Part shown: positions 35,334 through 44,385 of the stretch, piece after piece | Position numbering within the stretch: the first letter of the stretch is position 1 | How the letters are laid out: each line of letters starts with the position of its first letter | Assembly (NCBI GenBank): GCA_964436235.1 | Contig: CAYTCW010000002.1 | Coordinates: 1-64,000, forward strand | Direction of reading: 5' to 3' | Length of the DNA stretch: 64,000 nucleotides | Source of the DNA: UBA9980 sp964436235 | GTDB taxonomy: Bacteria > Muiribacteriota > UBA9980 | The notes under the pieces: generated by a model | What the model was told of the DNA's origin: nothing | The model's input: only the letters and a program-made list of their open reading frames with translations | Database searches by the model: none | Program-made: the position numbers and the translations under genes

Positions 35334-37077
35334 TTATAACGAAGAACATAAAATAATAAATGAAAAAGCCGCTAATTATTTTTTAATGCAGGATATTCTC
35401 GAAGAGATTCTGGCAAAAGCGGATAATCCGAAAATGCTTTCCGAATATATTACTTGTCAAATGAGAGAACTTCTAAGCGGGCGTATAGTAGCGCTTGTTG
35501 AATGCGTTAAAAATTCAGGCGGCCATAATCATCGTATTATAAGCGTTTGTCCCGAGCGTAAAAGGGCCGAAGTAAACTGCGCCGAATTTGAAGACCTTGC
35601 GCAGATAAGTCATAACATCGATCGCGCCGAATTATGGGGATATGACTGCGGCCCGCAGGAGGCCAGCTCTATTTTAAAATTAAAAAATTGGGGCGCCTCC
35701 ATAGTAATGCCGTTGATATTTGGTAAAGACAGATATGGCGCTTTATTCGTATTCGACGTAACCGATCTGACCAATGCGCAGTCTCAAATAGATATGATGC
35801 AGACTTTAAATAACGCGATAGCCCTTATTCTTAAAAACTCGCTCCAATACGAAAACCTTGAAAATATAGTAGAAGAACGCACCCGTGAGATTTCGGAGAA
35901 GGAAAGGCAGTTCCGCACCTTAGCTCAGGCCTCGCCCGTCGGTATAACTACGGTCAATATGGACGGAGTGATTACTTTCGCTAACAACCGCGCCGAAAAA
36001 ATTTTAGGGCTTACCGTAGATGAAATCAGCGGAAAAAAATATAATTCGCCTTCGTGGCAAATCAGCGATATGGAAGGCAGGCCCATAGATGACGCCCAAC
36101 TTCCTTTTGCGCGGGTAATTTCGTCAAAAGCGCCTGTAAATGATTGCCAGCACGCCATTAAATTGCATGACGGCTCCGTTAAATATATTTCAATTAACGG
36201 CGCGCCTTTATTTAACGAATATGGTCAGATAAGCGAAGTTATTTTTGCCATTGAAGATATCAGTGAGCGAAAAAAACTTGAAATTAATTTGATAAAGGCT
36301 AAGGAAAAAGCGGAGGCCGCAAGCGACGCTAAGAGCGTATTTTTAAATAATATGAGCCATGAGCTGCGCACGCCTATGAACGGAATAATAGGATTCAGCG
36401 ATCTTTTGGCTTTTACCGGCTTAGATGAGCAGCAGCTTGAATTTAATGAAATGATTAAAATTTCTTCGACTCATTTATTAGCTCTGATAAATAATATTCT
36501 CGATTTTTCGAATATCGAATCGATGAAATTAATTTTAGATAAAAAGCGGTTTAATATTTTAGATGTTGTGGTAAAATCAAAAAATTTAATTAAAAATTTA
36601 TTAAGTGATAAAAATATTAACTTGATTTATGAAATAGACGCCGGAATTAATTATGAAGTCATCGGCGATCAGTTAAGGTTTAAGCAGGTTTTACTCAATT
36701 TATTGAGTAACGCCGTTAAATTCAGCCAGCCGGGTAAAAAAATAAAAGTTAAACTTTCACAAAAGAGTTTGATTGGAAATAAAGCCGAAATAGTTTTATC
36801 GGTAGCCGATGAAGGAATAGGCATAGCCGAAGATAGAATACATGAAATATTCGAACAATTTCACCAGCTCGACGAATCGCTGACGAAGCAATACGGCGGC
36901 GCGGGCCTCGGCTTATCGATAGTTAAAGGCCTCGTAACGCTTATGGGGGGAACCGTTTCGGTAAAAAGCGAACCCGGTAAGGGAAGCGAATTTATCATTG
37001 AAACGCCGTTTGAAATAAGTAGAAAAACCGGCGATTATAAATTCAATTTGAATCAAAGAAAATTACTCCGCATATAG
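35326..37077 (+). CDS. GAF-PAS histidine kinase of the corrinoid operon
   Basis: A 583-residue soluble kinase. A GAF-like sensor covers about 15-170, a coiled linker follows, then PAS (200-320), 'NNMSHELRTPMNG' with His345, and the ATPase with N box 'NLLSNAVKFS', G1 'DEGIGI' and G2 'GAGLGLSIV'. It is the last gene of the corrinoid operon, starting 8 bases inside the DUF1638 C-half. The HisKA/ATPase part closely resembles the two kinases at 12.8-17.9 kb. No response regulator is adjacent. Its place suggests it senses the state of the corrinoid/methyl-transfer proteins or their substrate. Its 3' end overlaps the convergent UbiA gene by 35 bases. Confidence 0.93.
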   Translation: MTDYNEEHKIINEKAANYFLMQDILEEILAKADNPKMLSEYITCQMRELLSGRIVALVECVKNSGGHNHRIISVCPERKRAEVNCAEFEDLAQISHNIDRAELWGYDCGPQEASSILKLKNWGASIVMPLIFGKDRYGALFVFDVTDLTNAQSQIDMMQTLNNAIALILKNSLQYENLENIVEERTREISEKERQFRTLAQASPVGITTVNMDGVITFANNRAEKILGLTVDEISGKKYNSPSWQISDMEGRPIDDAQLPFARVISSKAPVNDCQHAIKLHDGSVKYISINGAPLFNEYGQISEVIFAIEDISERKKLEINLIKAKEKAEAASDAKSVFLNNMSHELRTPMNGIIGFSDLLAFTGLDEQQLEFNEMIKISSTHLLALINNILDFSNIESMKLILDKKRFNILDVVVKSKNLIKNLLSDKNINLIYEIDAGINYEVIGDQLRFKQVLLNLLSNAVKFSQPGKKIKVKLSQKSLIGNKAEIVLSVADEGIGIAEDRIHEIFEQFHQLDESLTKQYGGAGLGLSIVKGLVTLMGGTVSVKSEPGKGSEFIIETPFEISRKTGDYKFNLNQRKLLRI

Positions 37078-37984
37078 TTATGGCAAAATGGTAGGCCACT
37101 AAATAAAATGAAACGGCGCCTCTGTAAAATTTTGCATTAAAATCTGAAGGCTTTCTGCTGTAAACCATTCCGGCGCAAATAACTAAAAAAGATATAAGCG
37201 CGGCGCTTAATAACATGGGCATAAAGTTTATTATTTTAGCGCCGGCCGCCTGGTTTATTTTACCGGCGCAAAGATAGAGCATTAAAAAAGCGAAAAATAT
37301 ATTTACCGATAGCAGCGCGAAGGCGCCGAACGGCGAAAGCCTGAGCGAGTAAGAATCCACTCCGTCGCGTTCTTCTTTTATGGAAAATGTCTTACGGCCG
37401 AATTCAAAAACGTTGAATACGAACCAGTTTCCAAGCGCAACTAACAGGTAGGCCGCCGGGATGACCGTAATATCGGCGTTATTTAATATAGAATAAATTA
37501 AAAGCCCGAGCATCGAGGCTGAAAAAGTATGCGTGGCGGCGTATAATTCCATTTTAGGCCGCATCCAGTCGCCTATGAAAAATTCCTGGCGCATTATTAA
37601 AGTAAAAGCTAAAACGAGCGCGTAGGTGGAAAAGATTTTAAAGCCGAGCGCCGCCGAAAGCGCTATTTCAGCTATGATGCATATTAAAATACCAGCGCCG
37701 AATTCGTTAATGGTCAAAACGCCGCGCGGAAGAGGGCGTTCTTTATTGACGAGCCTGTCGGTTTCATAATCTTTTATATCGTCGAAGAGCCGCATATGAA
37801 AAAAAACGAGCCATATTAGCGTAAAACCGCCGAATAAATAAAGCGGGCGCGCGCTGATATCGAAGGGATTTACGGCATAAGCCATAGCGGCATTAGCCGA
37901 GGCGAAGGCGAATATCATAATAGTGTGACTTACGGGTTCGAAGCGTTCCTTAACGAAAGTGAACCATCTTGAAATTAAATTCAT
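37043..37984 (-). CDS. UbiA-superfamily prenyltransferase
   Basis: A 313-residue integral membrane protein with about eight or nine helices. The first Asp-rich motif is 'DDIKDYETDRLVNKERPLPRG', present here in the shorter core DDIKDYETD, the usual UbiA Mg-pyrophosphate site. The second motif region ('EERDGVDSYS') keeps D-x-x-D spacing but is atypical. UbiA enzymes attach prenyl chains to aromatic or lipid acceptors. With a BtaA-like enzyme elsewhere in the window, an ether-lipid or quinone role are both open. The ATG at 37984 has a weak GG site. Its tail overlaps the opposing kinase gene by 35 bases. Confidence 0.88.
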   Translation of the reverse strand: MNLISRWFTFVKERFEPVSHTIMIFAFASANAAMAYAVNPFDISARPLYLFGGFTLIWLVFFHMRLFDDIKDYETDRLVNKERPLPRGVLTINEFGAGILICIIAEIALSAALGFKIFSTYALVLAFTLIMRQEFFIGDWMRPKMELYAATHTFSASMLGLLIYSILNNADITVIPAAYLLVALGNWFVFNVFEFGRKTFSIKEERDGVDSYSLRLSPFGAFALLSVNIFFAFLMLYLCAGKINQAAGAKIINFMPMLLSAALISFLVICAGMVYSRKPSDFNAKFYRGAVSFYLVAYHFAITICGVIFFDSN

Positions 37985-38062
37985 AAATTACCATTCCTGA
38001 CGCTTTAAATATTTTAAACACTTTGCATATTTTAACCTGTCGATCGTTATTTTATTTAATAT

Positions 38063-39100
38063 CTACCATTTATAATTGACGAAATCGCCTATTTTAGGCG
38101 GATGTATTTCGTGGAGTTCGGTATTAGGGCGAAATTCCACTAAAGACGAGATATCTTCATGTTTTAAAATTGTGGCCTGACCTTTAAATATAGGTTTTTT
38201 TCCCCGCGAGTAAACGTTGAAAACATCTCCTACATTTGCGTGGTGGTCGAAACCTATATTTATGTAAATATCGTTAGTATTTCTTACTTCTACTATATTG
38301 CCGACTAAAAACATTTTGTACCATTCAAAATAAGCGTAAACGAAAGACTGTAAAGATATTAAAATCGTTGCGAGAACGAAAGCTAATTGCAGTACTGGAA
38401 ATACATATGAATTAAGGCTGTTAACGAAAGGCGTGTATCCGAAAATTTGCGACAGGTTGATATTACTGACCGTCCATTGGTTGATGGCGCCCCGGTTTAT
38501 ATACATGTAGTAAAAAGCGTACTGCAGGGCAAAACGGATAACGGCTTTTGGAAATCTTCTGGCTAAAAGAAGTCCGAGCCCCCAGGCGGGAATGGATACA
38601 AGGCCCATAAGCAGCGGAAAAAAGTAATTCGTCGGCGCCGCTTTCATGGTTTCAACGAAGAGGTCTCTGTAGTCGCCTTCTGTTTCAAGTTTTAATTTAT
38701 CTTCCTGCGCTTTTTTTTCGCGCTCGGCCGCGGCTTCAGCGGCCGCTTTGCGGCGTTCGGTTTCTTCCTGTTCGATTATAGCCGTGTAGAGGTCTTTTTG
38801 CGGAAGTTCGTTCATTATTTTTTTATAATCGACGCCTGCTTTAGCCGATATGTTTTTTATTAATTCAAATACTTTAGCCGGCGCGTATGCTCCGCATTTA
38901 GGAAGTTCGTCGGCCGCCTCGTCTAAATTATCGTTTTGCAGATAGGCGCATGACAGGTAATAATGACCTTTTTCGGTCAGGTCCGCCCCGGCGCCGTCTT
39001 TAAGTGCTTCGCGCAGCGTGATTATAGCTTTAGGTATATTGTTTTGATTGTAAAACGAAATTCCTTCTTCGATTTTAGCGTCGATTTCGGGATTACTCAA
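38063..39100 (-). CDS. TPR membrane protein
   Basis: A 345-residue protein starting at TTG with GGAGTG 9 bases upstream. Residues 1-95 form two or three tetratricopeptide-like repeats ('GISFYNQNNIPKAIITLREAL', shorter core 'NNIPKAIITLREAL'). A charged Ala/Glu/Lys coiled segment (110-145) and two to four membrane helices (about 155-265) follow. The C-terminal domain of about 75 residues has 'HHANVGDVFNVYSRG', recalling small beta-barrel domains. It lies between UbiA and a Ycf46-type AAA protein and likely shares their transcript. Function unknown. Confidence 0.83.
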   Translation of the reverse strand: MSNPEIDAKIEEGISFYNQNNIPKAIITLREALKDGAGADLTEKGHYYLSCAYLQNDNLDEAADELPKCGAYAPAKVFELIKNISAKAGVDYKKIMNELPQKDLYTAIIEQEETERRKAAAEAAAEREKKAQEDKLKLETEGDYRDLFVETMKAAPTNYFFPLLMGLVSIPAWGLGLLLARRFPKAVIRFALQYAFYYMYINRGAINQWTVSNINLSQIFGYTPFVNSLNSYVFPVLQLAFVLATILISLQSFVYAYFEWYKMFLVGNIVEVRNTNDIYINIGFDHHANVGDVFNVYSRGKKPIFKGQATILKHEDISSLVEFRPNTELHEIHPPKIGDFVNYKW

Positions 39101-39159
39101 TTTATTTCACTCCATTTTATACATTAAATTTATTTAAGTATATTTAACCGTATTTTATT

Positions 39160-40671
39160 TTAAGATGAAGGGCGGGCGCGTAATTTGGCCCATTGTCTTA
39201 AATATTCTATTTTTTCGCGCATGGTTTGAGATAGCGGAACCGTTTCCTGCAGGGCTTTAGCAATATCCGAGGTCTGGATGTCGCGGTTTTCGTAAAATGC
39301 GTCGTACATCGATGAAATTATAGCCTGTTCGATTTCCGCGCCGGAAAAACCTTCGCTGAGGCTCACTAATTCGCCTATGTGATAGGCGGCCGCGTCGCGT
39401 TTGCGCTTGGATATATGTATATTGAATATGGCGGCGCGTTCCGATTCGGTCGGCAGGTCAACGAAAAATATCTCGTCGAAGCGGCCTTTTCTTAATAACT
39501 CGGGCGGCAGGTTTTCGATGGAATTAGCCGTGGCTATAACGAAAACCGGCGCCGTTTTTTCCTGGAGCCAGGTTATAAACGATCCGAATATTCGCGTAGA
39601 AAGTCCGGAATCGCCTGAGCTGCCCCCGCCGGCGCCCGCGAATGCTTTTTCGATTTCGTCGAGCCATAAAATAGTTGGCGATAGCGCTTCAGCTACTCTC
39701 AGGGCTTTTCTGAGATTTTCTTCCGATTCGCCCACGTATTTACCGAATATATTTCCTACGTCGAATCTTAATAAAGGCAGCCGCCACAGCGAGGCTATAC
39801 ATTTTGAAACTAAACTTTTTCCGCAGCCCTGAACGCCAAGCAGAAGCAGTCCCTTAGGTTCGGGCAAGCCATACTGGCGGGCTTTTTCAGAAAAAGCGCC
39901 CGCGCGTTTTTTGAGCCACGTTTTAAGGCCGTTCAACCCGCCCACGTTCGAAAAATCTTCGTGAACCTCGAAGTATTCGAGCATTCCGGCTTTTCTTATG
40001 ATCTGCTTTTTTTCGGAAATGATCAAGCCTAAGTCTTTTTCGTCGAACTGCCTGTCGTTGACTATAGCTTTAGCGAAAACGTTTTCCACTTCGCCGGCCG
40101 TCATTCCGAGGCAGGCCTTTATCATTTTTTCTTTAAGGATCTCGTCTATATCGAATTTAAGATTATAATGCTTTTCAACGTTAGCAAGAGTGCGTTCTAA
40201 TATTTCTTTTATGTCTTTATAATCGGGCAGGGGAAAATCCATTATTACGATATCTTTTTCGAGTTCGCGCGGAATGTGGAGCACCGACGATAAAATGAAT
40301 AAAGTTTTAAAAGAGCCTCTGAGGGCTAAAAGCGTATCGCGAAGTTTCCGCCTTACCTGAAGAGGATTTTCGAGATACTGCTGAAACGGGTCTTCCATAT
40401 AATAATGAAAGTCTTTCAATATGAAAAAGGCGCGGTCTTTGAACTCGATGATTTGTTCAAGCGCGTTTACGGGATTAGTGGTATCTTTGATAGCGGCGTT
40501 TCTTGTAATCGAATAAATGCCCTGCGTCGCCGACCAGATAAACAACTCTTTTTTAGACGCCTGCGCGAGTTTGGAAAGGGCCGTAATTACGCGTTCCTCT
40601 TCAAAGGATACTAAATAAATAAGAGGATAGCGGGATTTAACGAATATATCTATATCTTCGAGTATTTTCAT
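39160..40671 (-). CDS. Ycf46-family AAA ATPase
   Basis: A 503-residue protein. Residues 1-230 are a degenerate AAA-like module without Walker motifs ('YLVSFEEERV', 'AFFILKDFHYYMED'). Residues 235-500 are an active AAA domain with Walker A 'GVQGCGKS' (279-286), Walker B 'ILWLDEIEKAF', sensor 'VIATANSIENLPPELLRKGRFDE' (Asn and Arg finger pair in its core) and lid 'FSGAEIEQAI'. This two-part layout is that of Ycf46/slr0374 proteins, known from cyanobacteria and plastids. GGTGAT precedes the ATG. Its partner is unknown; the TPR protein downstream is a candidate. Confidence 0.9.
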   Translation of the reverse strand: MKILEDIDIFVKSRYPLIYLVSFEEERVITALSKLAQASKKELFIWSATQGIYSITRNAAIKDTTNPVNALEQIIEFKDRAFFILKDFHYYMEDPFQQYLENPLQVRRKLRDTLLALRGSFKTLFILSSVLHIPRELEKDIVIMDFPLPDYKDIKEILERTLANVEKHYNLKFDIDEILKEKMIKACLGMTAGEVENVFAKAIVNDRQFDEKDLGLIISEKKQIIRKAGMLEYFEVHEDFSNVGGLNGLKTWLKKRAGAFSEKARQYGLPEPKGLLLLGVQGCGKSLVSKCIASLWRLPLLRFDVGNIFGKYVGESEENLRKALRVAEALSPTILWLDEIEKAFAGAGGGSSGDSGLSTRIFGSFITWLQEKTAPVFVIATANSIENLPPELLRKGRFDEIFFVDLPTESERAAIFNIHISKRKRDAAAYHIGELVSLSEGFSGAEIEQAIISSMYDAFYENRDIQTSDIAKALQETVPLSQTMREKIEYLRQWAKLRARPSS

Positions 40672-40738
40672 ATATCACCATTAAACAAATGAATTAATTA
40701 CTATTTTATTGCTTTACTATTTTATACTTAACAAATTA

Positions 40739-41827
40739 TTATAATTCTATAAATTTTTCAAAATCGTTATCGATTTTATTATTTGAGCAGTCAGAACCGT
40801 CAGCGTCTCCGGATTTAAAATTAATACTTGAATCGAGTTCTATAAATCCTGCGAAATCTTTTGATTTTTCTTCAACCGTTTTGCGCTCGCAGATTTTATA
40901 CATCGATATCAGGCTCGAGTCTGATAAAGTAAGTATCTGCCCGGCGCCTTCCGTTAAATAAATTTCTGAGACGCATGAAAGCGGCCTGTCGTAGAATACA
41001 GTATTTCCATTCGAATCTAAAACATAGATATATCCGTCACTGCAGCCTACGGCGAAGTATTTGCCGTCTTCGGATATATCCGTGCATATCACGGGGCTTT
41101 TTAATTCATAATTGAATAATACCTTCTGTTCGCTGTGAAGGCATAAAACTTTATTATCGCTCGAGCCGGCAAAAATTATGCTGCCGTCGCGCGACATTGA
41201 AACCGAGCTCAATTTATCTTTTATGCAGAATTGCCACAGGACGCTTCCGTACGCGTTCATGTAATAAACGTCGCCGGCGGTCGTAACTACGGTGAAGTTA
41301 TTGGATAATTCGGGAGCATAAATAGAGGAAACGGCCCCTTTTGAATCTATAACGCCTTTATATTTTGGAACGGCGTTATAATCGGCTATAACTATTTTAT
41401 TGCCTTCGTAGCATATTATAAAACTTTTATTAATTTGAGATAGCGCGCCGTTTATGATGGGCGTCTGGATAGTTTTATGCCATAATCTGGAGCCGTCGGA
41501 GGCGATGCGCGATACGCTGTTATTTCCGAAAGCGAAGATTTCGCCGGTGGAATTATCCATATATGCGCATATTAACGGAGCGTTTAAATTGGTTGAGCGG
41601 ATAACCTTGCCTTCTAATGAGTCTATAAACGAAACTTCGCCCCGCCGGGAGGCGGTAACGGCATTTCTGGAATCGAATGAAAGAAAAACTGAACCGAGCG
41701 GCCCGTTTAAATTAGCCTTCCATAATAGCTCGCAGGATAATTTGCGGGAAGACAGGCCGGATTTATTTTGCTGGCTGTTTGATAAAAAATCGTTCAATCG
41801 CGCACCGTTTATTAATTTATTAACCAA
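40739..41827 (-). CDS. Beta-propeller (PQQ/WD40-like) repeat protein
   Basis: A 362-residue protein of repeated beta-propeller blades, for example 'DSKGAVSSIYAPELS', 'MSRDGSIIFAGSSDNKVLCL' and 'ISEDGKYFAVGCSDGYIYVLD', about seven blades between residues 30 and 310, followed by an Asp/Asn/Ser-rich tail. It has no signal peptide or membrane helix, so it should be cytoplasmic. The only plausible start is TTG 41827, which lacks a clear ribosome site; the N-terminus is therefore uncertain. It likely acts as a protein-binding scaffold near the AAA protein. Confidence 0.83.
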   Translation of the reverse strand: MVNKLINGARLNDFLSNSQQNKSGLSSRKLSCELLWKANLNGPLGSVFLSFDSRNAVTASRRGEVSFIDSLEGKVIRSTNLNAPLICAYMDNSTGEIFAFGNNSVSRIASDGSRLWHKTIQTPIINGALSQINKSFIICYEGNKIVIADYNAVPKYKGVIDSKGAVSSIYAPELSNNFTVVTTAGDVYYMNAYGSVLWQFCIKDKLSSVSMSRDGSIIFAGSSDNKVLCLHSEQKVLFNYELKSPVICTDISEDGKYFAVGCSDGYIYVLDSNGNTVFYDRPLSCVSEIYLTEGAGQILTLSDSSLISMYKICERKTVEEKSKDFAGFIELDSSINFKSGDADGSDCSNNKIDNDFEKFIEL

Positions 41828-41897
41828 TTCAATAAAGAAACATTTTATTTTTTGAATATACTATAAACAATATATACTGATATATTTCCGATGAATT

Positions 41898-43109
41898 TTA
41901 TTTTTTTTCGATTTTAATTTCTTTAGTTTCCGCCGCCGCTTCATTTGCGGTTTTTTTATCTTCAGCGGAGCCGAAATGTTTTTGAATTTCAGCGTTTAAG
42001 TGTTGTTTTTCGCTTATTTTTTTATGCGGAAGCGCTTTATGTTTTTTAAATTCTTTAACTATTTTTTCCGATAATTTTCCGCCTCCGATTATTCTGGCTT
42101 CTTCGGTTTCGCTTAGAATAACTTCGAGCGTGGCGCCGGTTTTTTTGTTAACTCCGGTTTCTTTCGTTTCGTCTTTCGATGAAGCTGCAGCCGCAGTTTT
42201 TCCGTCTTTTTCCGGATTTTTAACGCCTACTTCGATAATTTCCACCGGAACGGTTTCGGCGGTTTCAACCTGTATCTCACGGGTGAATTTGGCTATGAGC
42301 CAGTCTTCTTCCGTCGAAGATTCCGCCATCGATTTGATATCGGCTTCTATTGAATTTAAATTTTCCGGTATTAATTTTTTATGGCTCCCTTTTTGCGCCT
42401 GATACTTACCCCTGATTTCCTCTATTTCACCAATTTTTTCAGTATCGCTGTTGATGACTGGTTTGGGCGGTTCGACATCTGATTCACCAAGCATATCAAG
42501 CAATTTATCATCGTCTAAACTTAAAAGACTGTCTGCATTAGTGTTTTTAGGCGGGGCTGCGGAAGCGCTTTCTTTATTTTCGTAAATTTCATCGTCATTA
42601 GTCGCCTGTTCATCCATTTTGAGCGCTTCATCTTCTATTTCATTTTTTGAAGTTTTCGCCGTATCTATTTCCGCGGTATCTAACGCGCCGGTTTTTTCGA
42701 TTGGTGTTTTTTCGGGCGCTGCCGCCGTTTCCCGAGTCCGGCCGGGAACTTCTTTTAATTCATGTTCTTTTTTCGCCGTTTCTTTCATTTCTTTTTCCGT
42801 AATTTTTTCAGATGCCGGAGCATTTACAGGGCTTTTATAATATTTAAGTATTTCGTCTCGAGGTATTTCAAGCACGCCGTAATTAGTGCGAATTTTAATA
42901 ACTTTAATTTCGTTGTCTGATAAAGCCGTTTCGTCGGCGGCGGCCGTTATGTTACTGCCGTTTTTAAGTATGAACATATATTCGACGTCTTCCTGAGCTG
43001 CTGCCGGATAAAAATTAAAACAAACCAAGCATGCGGCCGAAATAAGTGCTGCGGCAGGGATGCACGAATATATATTTTGATTGCTCCAATCGGCGTTATA
43101 TTTAAACAT
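41898..43109 (-). CDS. Secreted low-complexity Glu/Lys/Ala-rich protein
   Basis: A 403-residue protein. An N-terminal signal (helix about 16-36, cleavage likely after 'PAAAQ') is followed by a small beta domain: 'MFILKNGSNITAAADE' then 'IKVIKIRTNYGVLEIPRDEI'. This 'NG...TKYG.LEIPR.EI' pattern recurs in secreted proteins of Planctomycetes-like and other environmental bacteria. The remainder (about 95-403) is a disordered, charged region rich in E, K, T and A. No GGAGG before the ATG. It follows the Pro-rich protein gene by 9 bases and is probably in the same operon. Envelope-associated, function unknown. Confidence 0.82.
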   Translation of the reverse strand: MFKYNADWSNQNIYSCIPAAALISAACLVCFNFYPAAAQEDVEYMFILKNGSNITAAADETALSDNEIKVIKIRTNYGVLEIPRDEILKYYKSPVNAPASEKITEKEMKETAKKEHELKEVPGRTRETAAAPEKTPIEKTGALDTAEIDTAKTSKNEIEDEALKMDEQATNDDEIYENKESASAAPPKNTNADSLLSLDDDKLLDMLGESDVEPPKPVINSDTEKIGEIEEIRGKYQAQKGSHKKLIPENLNSIEADIKSMAESSTEEDWLIAKFTREIQVETAETVPVEIIEVGVKNPEKDGKTAAAASSKDETKETGVNKKTGATLEVILSETEEARIIGGGKLSEKIVKEFKKHKALPHKKISEKQHLNAEIQKHFGSAEDKKTANEAAAETKEIKIEKK

Positions 43110-43118
43110 GTTTAATAA

Positions 43119-44133
43119 TCATTCACTTTCATAAATAAGTTTTTTTNNNNNNNNNNNNNNNNNNNNNNNNNNNNNNNNNNNNNNNNNNNNNNNNNNNNNN
43201 NNNNNNNNNNNNNNNNNNNNNNNNNNNNNNNNNNNNNNNNNNNNNNTCAGCCGGCGGGGCTTGTTCAGGCGGATCGGCCGGCGGATTTTCATCAGCTGGC
43301 GGCATTTCATCCGTGGCCGGATATTCTTCGGGCGGATCAGCCGGCGGGTTGTCTTCGGCTGGCGGATTTTCATCAGCCGGCGGGGCTTCTTCCGGCGGAT
43401 TGTCGGCCGGCGGGTTTTCGTCAGATGGCGGAGCTTCTTCCGGCGGATTGTCGGCTGGCGGAGCATCGGACGGCGTATCATTAGCCGGAGCGGATTGCAT
43501 GCTGCTTATTTTTTCTTCATTGCCCTTAAGCTGTTCTTCCATTTTTTGTATTTCTTCGAGCTTGGCGTCGTAAGTTTCTTTGGCCTGGCGGAATTTTCTG
43601 CGATCGTCGCCTTCATAACTTATAGTCGAACCGGAATCGTCTTTGGTTTTACGCTTCTTGCTGTTCATTTCCTGTTCGAGTTCGGCGAGTTCTTTCTTTG
43701 AAAGCTCTATTTTTTCTTTAATTTCATTATTTTCCTGCTCCATTTTAACGCGTTCTTCTTCGGCTGCCTGAGCGGCAGGATCAACCTGCTGGGAAGAATT
43801 TTGAGCGTCGGGATTATTGGCGGGATCTTCAAGGTTATTTTCGGTAGTATCCGCCGGCGGCATTTCTTCGGTTGGATCAGCTGGCGGAATTTCTTCGGCC
43901 GGCGGCATATCATCGGGCGGCGGGGCTTCTTCAGTCGGCGGATTGTCTTCGGCTGGCGGCATATCTTCGGCCGGGGGAGCTTCTTCAGGCGGCGGCGCTT
44001 CGCCCATATCATCCTGAGCGTAAGCCGCGGCGCCGTTAATATTTAAAATACCGGCGCTTAAATTTATATCGTTAATAAATATGGCGGCCGAAATTATTAA
44101 CATTAATAACAAAACTTTTTTAAAATTAATCAC
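43119..44133 (-). CDS. Secreted Pro/Glu-rich repeat protein with coiled-coil core (gap inside)
   Basis: Starts at GTG 44133 with GGAGGTG 5 bases before. A signal peptide (about 1-40, cleavage near 'AAAYAQ') leads to an acidic repeat region of 'PPAEE/PPADE' type (42-95), an alpha-helical coiled coil (118-210, 'KKELAELEQEMNSKK'), then a second, longer run of the same acidic Pro repeats. The run enters a 100-N gap; the assembly probably broke there because of the repeat. After the gap only a few residues remain and two frames are possible, ending at 43129 or 43119. Pro/Glu repeats of this type can span the periplasm. Function unknown. Confidence 0.8.
43147..43246. other. Scaffold gap of 100 N in a repeat region
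   Basis: Exactly 100 N within the Pro/Glu repeat tract; a collapsed tandem repeat is the probable cause, so the true length may be far larger. Confidence 0.85.
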
Positions 44134-44152
44134 GATACACCTCCGCTGATAT

Positions 44153-44180
44153 GGCGGCTCTATAAAATTTAAAAGCCGCC
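44153..44180 (-). promoter_or_regulatory. Leader hairpin of the Pro/Glu-rich gene
   Basis: GGCGGCT (44153-44159) and AGCCGCC (44174-44180) form a perfect 7-bp stem with a 14-base loop. On the minus strand it lies about 7 bases upstream of the GGAGGTG ribosome site, so it may protect the mRNA 5' end or tune translation. No upstream plus-strand gene exists for it to terminate. Confidence 0.45.
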
Positions 44181-44385
44181 GTTTTTATACGATAATTTAA
44201 GATATTCTTGCTGATGCTTAAAGTTAAATTAAAATATTATAACATAAACACAGTCCCATGATATTATACTACATTTTAATAAATTTTTCCAGATATTGTT
44301 GTATAAATGTTATATAAATGTCGTATGAAAACCTTCAGCATTAAAAAAAATTATATTTTTTTATTTTACTTCCGATATAGAGATT

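Noticed and set aside
43261..44046. Plus-strand Gly/Ser-rich and Arg/Phe-rich frames opposite the Pro/Glu repeat gene
   Set aside because: They are antisense images of the repeat; signal peptide and ribosome site support the minus strand.
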